8,903 nucleotides of DNA from Candidatus Latescibacterota bacterium. GTDB taxonomy: Bacteria > Latescibacterota > UBA2968 > UBA8231. The notes below the pieces were generated by a model. It did no database searches. It saw only the letters and a program-made list of their open reading frames with translations, and was not told the origin of the DNA. This document shows, piece by piece, positions 6,723 to 8,903 of the stretch. The position numbers and the translations under genes were made by a program. The stretch is from NCBI GenBank assembly GCA_003529325.1, contig DPVW01000314.1:7134-16036 (forward strand), given 5' to 3'. Numbering within the stretch: the stretch's first letter is position 1; every line of letters begins with the position of its first letter.

Positions 6723-6752
6723 TCGGAACCACAACGCCTGAAAGGGGACTCC

Positions 6753-7619
6753 ATGCAGATACGCTTCCTAGGGACCGGGGCGGGTGATTTTCTGGCGCCA
6801 GAAGAGCAGGAGAACGAGGCTGGTTTTCTGCCGGAGGTACGCCGGTTGGGAGGCCGGCACAGGCGCTATGCTTCCTCGGCGATGCTCCCCCCGGATACCC
6901 TCATCGATTTCTATGGTGACCAGCAGATCCGTCGCCTGGAGATCGAGACTGCCTCGATCCAGCATCTTCTCATAACGCACGGACATTGGGACCACTTTCA
7001 ACCGCTTGCGATCATCGATTTTGCCAGAGGGCTGCCCCAGCCACTGCAGATCTACGGGAATGACATGGTGACGGACGCACTGGAGTTTGCTGCAACCCAC
7101 GAGTGGCAGGAGACGGCAAAAAAGTTCGGTCCCGCCTCGTCCCCAGCCGATATCTCCACACATTCGGTTGCCGTAGGCAGGAGCTTCGACGTCGGCAATG
7201 CCGTCGTCACCGCGGTGCATGCCGATCACTGTATCGATAAAATGCGCATGGTGCCTGAGCAGAAAGCGCTGAACTACGTTATCGAGCGTGGCGGCAAGCG
7301 GATGTTCTACGGGCTTGATTCATCGCGACCCCTGCCAGAGACAGTTGAGCAACTCAGAGGCTTCACGTTCGATCTGGCTGTGTTGGATGCCACCTTCGGA
7401 CCGCGCGAGATCGATCCGGCTCTGTCGGGGCATCAGAATTTCGCCATGCTGGAACAGACTGTCGCGAGTCTGATGGAGCTGGGTGTCTTCACAGAGGCGA
7501 CGACCATCGTCGGCTCGCACATCAGTCTCGTAAATGTGCCACCGCACGACGAGATCGTGGATGAGCTGGCGCAAAAAGGCATCCTGCTCGCCTTCGACGG
7601 TATGACCATCGACATATGA
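6753..7619 (+). CDS. MBL-fold metallo-hydrolase
   Basis: A 288-residue metallo-beta-lactamase-fold hydrolase, cytosolic by lack of a signal peptide. The first strand MQIRFLGTGAGD is typical of the RNase Z/PhnP-like branch. Metal ligands are visible in order: HGHWDH at residues 76-81 (His76, His78, Asp80, His81), His156 in AVHADH, Asp189 in FYGLDSS, and His256 in VGSHIS. A full binuclear site is thus present and the enzyme is expected to be active. Substrates of this branch range from phosphodiesters to cyclic nucleotides and RNA, and none can be assigned. ATG 6753 follows AAAGGGGA (6741-6748), and the in-frame open sequence further upstream would include the tandem repeats, so it is rejected. 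It stands alone, divergent from the frameshifted gene and convergent with a toxin remnant 35 bp downstream. Confidence 0.9.
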   Translation: MQIRFLGTGAGDFLAPEEQENEAGFLPEVRRLGGRHRRYASSAMLPPDTLIDFYGDQQIRRLEIETASIQHLLITHGHWDHFQPLAIIDFARGLPQPLQIYGNDMVTDALEFAATHEWQETAKKFGPASSPADISTHSVAVGRSFDVGNAVVTAVHADHCIDKMRMVPEQKALNYVIERGGKRMFYGLDSSRPLPETVEQLRGFTFDLAVLDATFGPREIDPALSGHQNFAMLEQTVASLMELGVFTEATTIVGSHISLVNVPPHDEIVDELAQKGILLAFDGMTIDI

Positions 7620-7653
7620 CTGATGCGTGTCGAGTGGTGCGGTTCTCGAACGA

Positions 7654-7693
7654 GTCAGTCGAGTCGAGGAATCTGTGGCAGATGGTCGAAGTG
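7654..7693. repeat. 40-bp imperfect direct repeat, left copy
   Basis: This stretch matches 8587-8626 at 34 of 40 positions by hand alignment in the same orientation, with the first 13 bases identical. It corresponds to the 3' end of the VapC remnant and its stop codon. The intact toxin-antitoxin module lies between the two copies. Confidence 0.7.
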
Positions 7694-7835
7694 ACGATCC
7701 CGAGTGAACAGGGTCAGATTTTTCTCCACGACAAGCGCCGCGATCCAGATGTCATCTGTGGGAATGGGAGTTCCTCTTCGTCCGCTTTCCGCCTCAGAGC
7801 ACTGTCGATATGCGGAGGGACCTGCCTGCGCGCAA
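7655..7835 (-). pseudogene. VapC/PIN-domain toxin C-terminal remnant (copy 1)
   Basis: The minus strand encodes GTPIPTDDIWIAALVVEKNLTLFTRDRHFDHLPQIPRLD ending with TGA at 7655. This is the C-terminal third of a VapC-type PIN RNase: P-I-P-T-N/D-D-I-W-I-A-A carries catalytic acids and T-R-D-x-H-F is the last motif. Upstream of 7765 similarity in this frame fades, and a short stretch HIDSALRRK in another frame suggests a further frameshift. The N-terminal half with the first catalytic Asp and any partner antitoxin are missing, and the position where they should be holds the end of the intact PIN gene. The remaining piece cannot be a working toxin. Its last 40 bp match the tail at 8587-8626. Confidence 0.7.
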
Positions 7836-7856
7836 TCAGACCTCAAGCCGGTCTGA

Positions 7857-8270
7857 CTACTCCTTGGTCATTCGCAGCAAACTGGCTGGTGACTGAGCCG
7901 GAATGGGTGACTTTCTAAAGTCCTGCAGATTGCGTGTGGCGATAACATCCGCCCCCCAGGCGGAGGCCGCCGCAACCTGCATCGCATCCTCAAAATCTGT
8001 CATGTCGAGATGGAGGGCGAATCGGAGGGTCGGTGTCGAGGTTGGCGCCACATCAAGGAAAGACGATAAGGAGGCCAGAAAGGAGTGAGGGTTGGTCCCC
8101 GATCGCCCTTCCCTGGTCAGATAGTAGAAGTTGGAGGCGGTGTGCCAGGCAAAGCAGCCGGTCCCCGGTCTGCGCTGAAGGTAGTCGAGTAGATGGCCCG
8201 AAGCGGTAGCGTGAGGTTTCCTGTCGAGAGCTACATCGAGCAAGACATCCGTGTCGATGAGAATCCTCAA
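7857..8270 (-). CDS. PIN-domain toxin (VapC-like RNase) of a type II TA module
   Basis: A 137-residue PIN-domain protein (PF13470-like). The family frame is visible: LIDTDVLLDVALDR at the N-terminus with Asp6 (and Asp8) for metal binding, a middle helix WHTASNFYYLTRE with acidic Glu54, DFEDAMQVAAA (Asp92, Glu94, Asp95), and VIATRNLQDFRKS (Arg113, Asp117). PIN toxins of type II modules cleave RNA and are held inactive by their antitoxin. The start is an unusual TTG at 8268-8270 that shares its last two bases with the antitoxin TGA (TTGA overlap); no ATG lies nearby in frame before the first catalytic strand. That makes translational coupling and lower toxin yield likely. All visible catalytic acids are kept, so the gene looks functional. 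The stop is TAG at 7857. Confidence 0.87.
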   Translation of the reverse strand: MRILIDTDVLLDVALDRKPHATASGHLLDYLQRRPGTGCFAWHTASNFYYLTREGRSGTNPHSFLASLSSFLDVAPTSTPTLRFALHLDMTDFEDAMQVAAASAWGADVIATRNLQDFRKSPIPAQSPASLLRMTKE

Positions 8271-8488
8271 AGGTACTTTTTCGCCAGAGCTTCGAAGCGG
8301 GCGTCACCGTGATCTGCCAACCGCAGGGCCCCCGTCCATCGCTCTGAGAACGATTTGCCGTCGCTAGCGCTGAGTTCTCGCAACGTATCCTCGATCAACG
8401 CCGAAAGAGATTTTCCCTGTGATTTGGCGTAGAGTTTGGCTACGGGCAGCAGATCGGGATCAATTGTGACGGTCAGCTTTGTTTTCAT
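8267..8488 (-). CDS. DUF6364-like ribbon-helix-helix antitoxin
   Basis: A 73-residue protein starting MKTKLTVTIDPDLLPVAKLYAK, then SQGKSLSALIEDTLREL: a ribbon strand followed by two helices, the pattern of DUF6364 antitoxins with an RHH DNA-binding fold. The C-terminal part (GKSFSERWTGALRL to FEALAKKYL) would wrap the PIN toxin. ATG 8488 was chosen because GGAG stands 5 bases upstream and it matches the family start; the frame is open for 26 more codons but these cover the operator. The gene overlaps the toxin start by 4 bases. Antitoxins of this kind usually repress their own operon, which fits the inverted repeat just upstream. It is a complete and probably functional partner of the PIN toxin. 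Confidence 0.85.
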   Translation of the reverse strand: MKTKLTVTIDPDLLPVAKLYAKSQGKSLSALIEDTLRELSASDGKSFSERWTGALRLADHGDARFEALAKKYL

Positions 8489-8493
8489 TAACG

Positions 8494-8499
8494 CTCCAA
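8494..8499 (-). promoter_or_regulatory. Ribosome binding site of the antitoxin
   Basis: On the minus strand TTGGAG is placed 5 bases ahead of ATG 8488. It fixes this start rather than the upstream in-frame codons that run through the operator. Confidence 0.65.
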
Positions 8500-8509
8500 T
8501 CTTTATCAT

Positions 8510-8534
8510 ACGTATTGACAGGGATACAATACGT
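8510..8534. promoter_or_regulatory. Inverted repeat, probable TA operator
   Basis: ACGTATTG and CAATACGT form perfect 8-bp inverted arms separated by 9 bases, 22 bp upstream of the antitoxin ATG. On the minus strand TATGAT (8505-8510) is a reasonable -10 box at its edge, so a protein bound here would block transcription. The position and symmetry suit an RHH antitoxin dimer pair. A matching -35 box was not convincing. Confidence 0.6.
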
Positions 8535-8586
8535 GCCCCATGAGAGATGTCAATGCTGCGGCACACGCGAACCCTCTTCTTTCATT

Positions 8587-8626
8587 GTCAGTCGAGTCGC
8601 GGATTCTGCGGTGGATGGACGAAGTG
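8587..8626. repeat. 40-bp imperfect direct repeat, right copy
   Basis: It matches 7654-7693 at 34 of 40 positions in direct orientation. It encodes on the minus strand the tail HFVHPPQNPRLD plus stop, against HFDHLPQIPRLD plus stop in the left copy. Confidence 0.7.
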
Positions 8627-8636
8627 TGCATGCAAC
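8588..8636 (-). pseudogene. VapC toxin C-terminal tail remnant (copy 2)
   Basis: Only the last 12-16 codons of a VapC-type gene are recognisable (HFVHPPQNPRLD, TGA at 8588). The residues before HF read LELHA where a working gene has T-R-D-x, so the catalytic motif is lost, and stops lie further up in frame. It sits between the stop of the sorting-domain gene and the operator of the intact TA module. Confidence 0.55.
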
Positions 8637-8652
8637 TCGAGGACACACCCCG

Positions 8653-8903
8653 TTACTTCAGAACCACGAGTCTACGGCTACGTTTCTCGCCGCCGCTGAC
8701 GAGACGTAGAAAGTACATGCCGCTGGCATGCCCTTCGGTTTCCCATCGTATTCGATACGCCCCGGCAGGTCGGTCTTCGGCAAGCAGGACATCGACCCGC
8801 TGTCCGACGACATCAAACAACTCCAGTCGTACGGGACCAGCCACCGAGAGATGGAACGAAATGGTGATCTGCCCGTTGGCCGGACTCGGAAATGGCAGGT
8901 CCT
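8653..8903 (-). CDS. Secreted protein, C-terminal sorting domain (partial, runs off the window)
   Basis: The open frame has no start within the window, so only the last ~82-83 residues are seen, ending LVVLK with TAA at 8653. The sequence begins DLPFPSPANGQITISFHLSVAG, then VRLELFDVVGQRV, AGAYRIRWE, ASGMYFLRLVSGG and SRRLVVLK. This is the standard T9SS type A / FlgD Ig-like C-terminal sorting domain: N/S-P-A-N-G, a strand pair with LFDVxGQRV, AGxYxxRW, and SGxYFLRL. Such domains direct proteins across the outer membrane by the type IX system or serve as terminal Ig-like modules in FCB-group bacteria. The body of the protein and its role are outside the window. Confidence 0.85.
   Translation of the reverse strand, partial: DLPFPSPANGQITISFHLSVAGPVRLELFDVVGQRVDVLLAEDRPAGAYRIRWETEGHASGMYFLRLVSGGEKRSRRLVVLK

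Noticed and set aside
7617..7662. Possible stem (GACTGA / TCAGTC) after the MBL gene as a terminator.
   Set aside because: The loop is over 30 bases, arms are only 6 bp and no T-run follows on either strand.
8515..8531. TTGACA and TACAAT on the plus strand as a promoter.
   Set aside because: The spacing is about 5 bases, far too short, and no plus-strand gene follows; the resemblance comes from the inverted repeat.

Overview
The window is GC-rich bacterial DNA with dense, short-spaced genes. The right edge carries the last ~83 residues of a secreted protein with a T9SS/FlgD-like C-terminal sorting domain, and the left edge carries debris of Gfo/Idh/MocA-type sugar dehydrogenase and GHMP (galactokinase-like) kinase genes. 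Together with a DUF362 protein and a lactonase propeller, this suggests an uncultured FCB-group bacterium (Latescibacterota-like). That placement is an inference from gene content only.

Layout. (1) 1-808: a gene graveyard on the plus strand, with a frameshifted C-terminal part of a Gfo/Idh/MocA oxidoreductase fused to the last ~65-75 codons of a galactokinase-like kinase. (2) 691-4294: a tight minus-strand operon read right to left: lactonase-family beta-propeller, DUF362 protein, METTL7-like SAM methyltransferase, HAD hydrolase. The gaps are 13, 11 and 1 bp. (3) 4295-4387: a divergent promoter region with a 17-bp inverted repeat. (4) 4388-6198: a plus-strand pair, an NAD-dependent epimerase/dehydratase and an ankyrin-repeat protein. 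(5) 6211-6656: a minus-strand hypothetical gene broken by a one-base shift at a five-base homopolymer. (6) 6657-6752: a divergent intergenic region with a 12-bp perfect palindrome and two perfect tandem 11-bp repeats. (7) 6753-7619: an MBL-fold metallo-hydrolase. (8) 7655-8636: a toxin-antitoxin island on the minus strand. An apparently intact DUF6364-like antitoxin and PIN-domain toxin lie between two related remnants of the 3' end of a VapC gene, which form a 40-bp imperfect direct repeat. (9) 8653-8903: the 3' end of the sorting-domain protein, running off the window.

The minus-strand operon and the plus-strand SDR share one divergent control region, so they may answer to the same regulator. 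Lactonase, SDR epimerase, HAD phosphatase and the neighbouring dehydrogenase/kinase debris fit a carbohydrate or small-molecule catabolic theme, but no specific pathway can be named. The most interesting part is the TA island: the working module carries its own inverted-repeat operator and is bracketed by paralogous vapC tails. No RNA genes, CRISPR arrays or insertion sequences were recognised.
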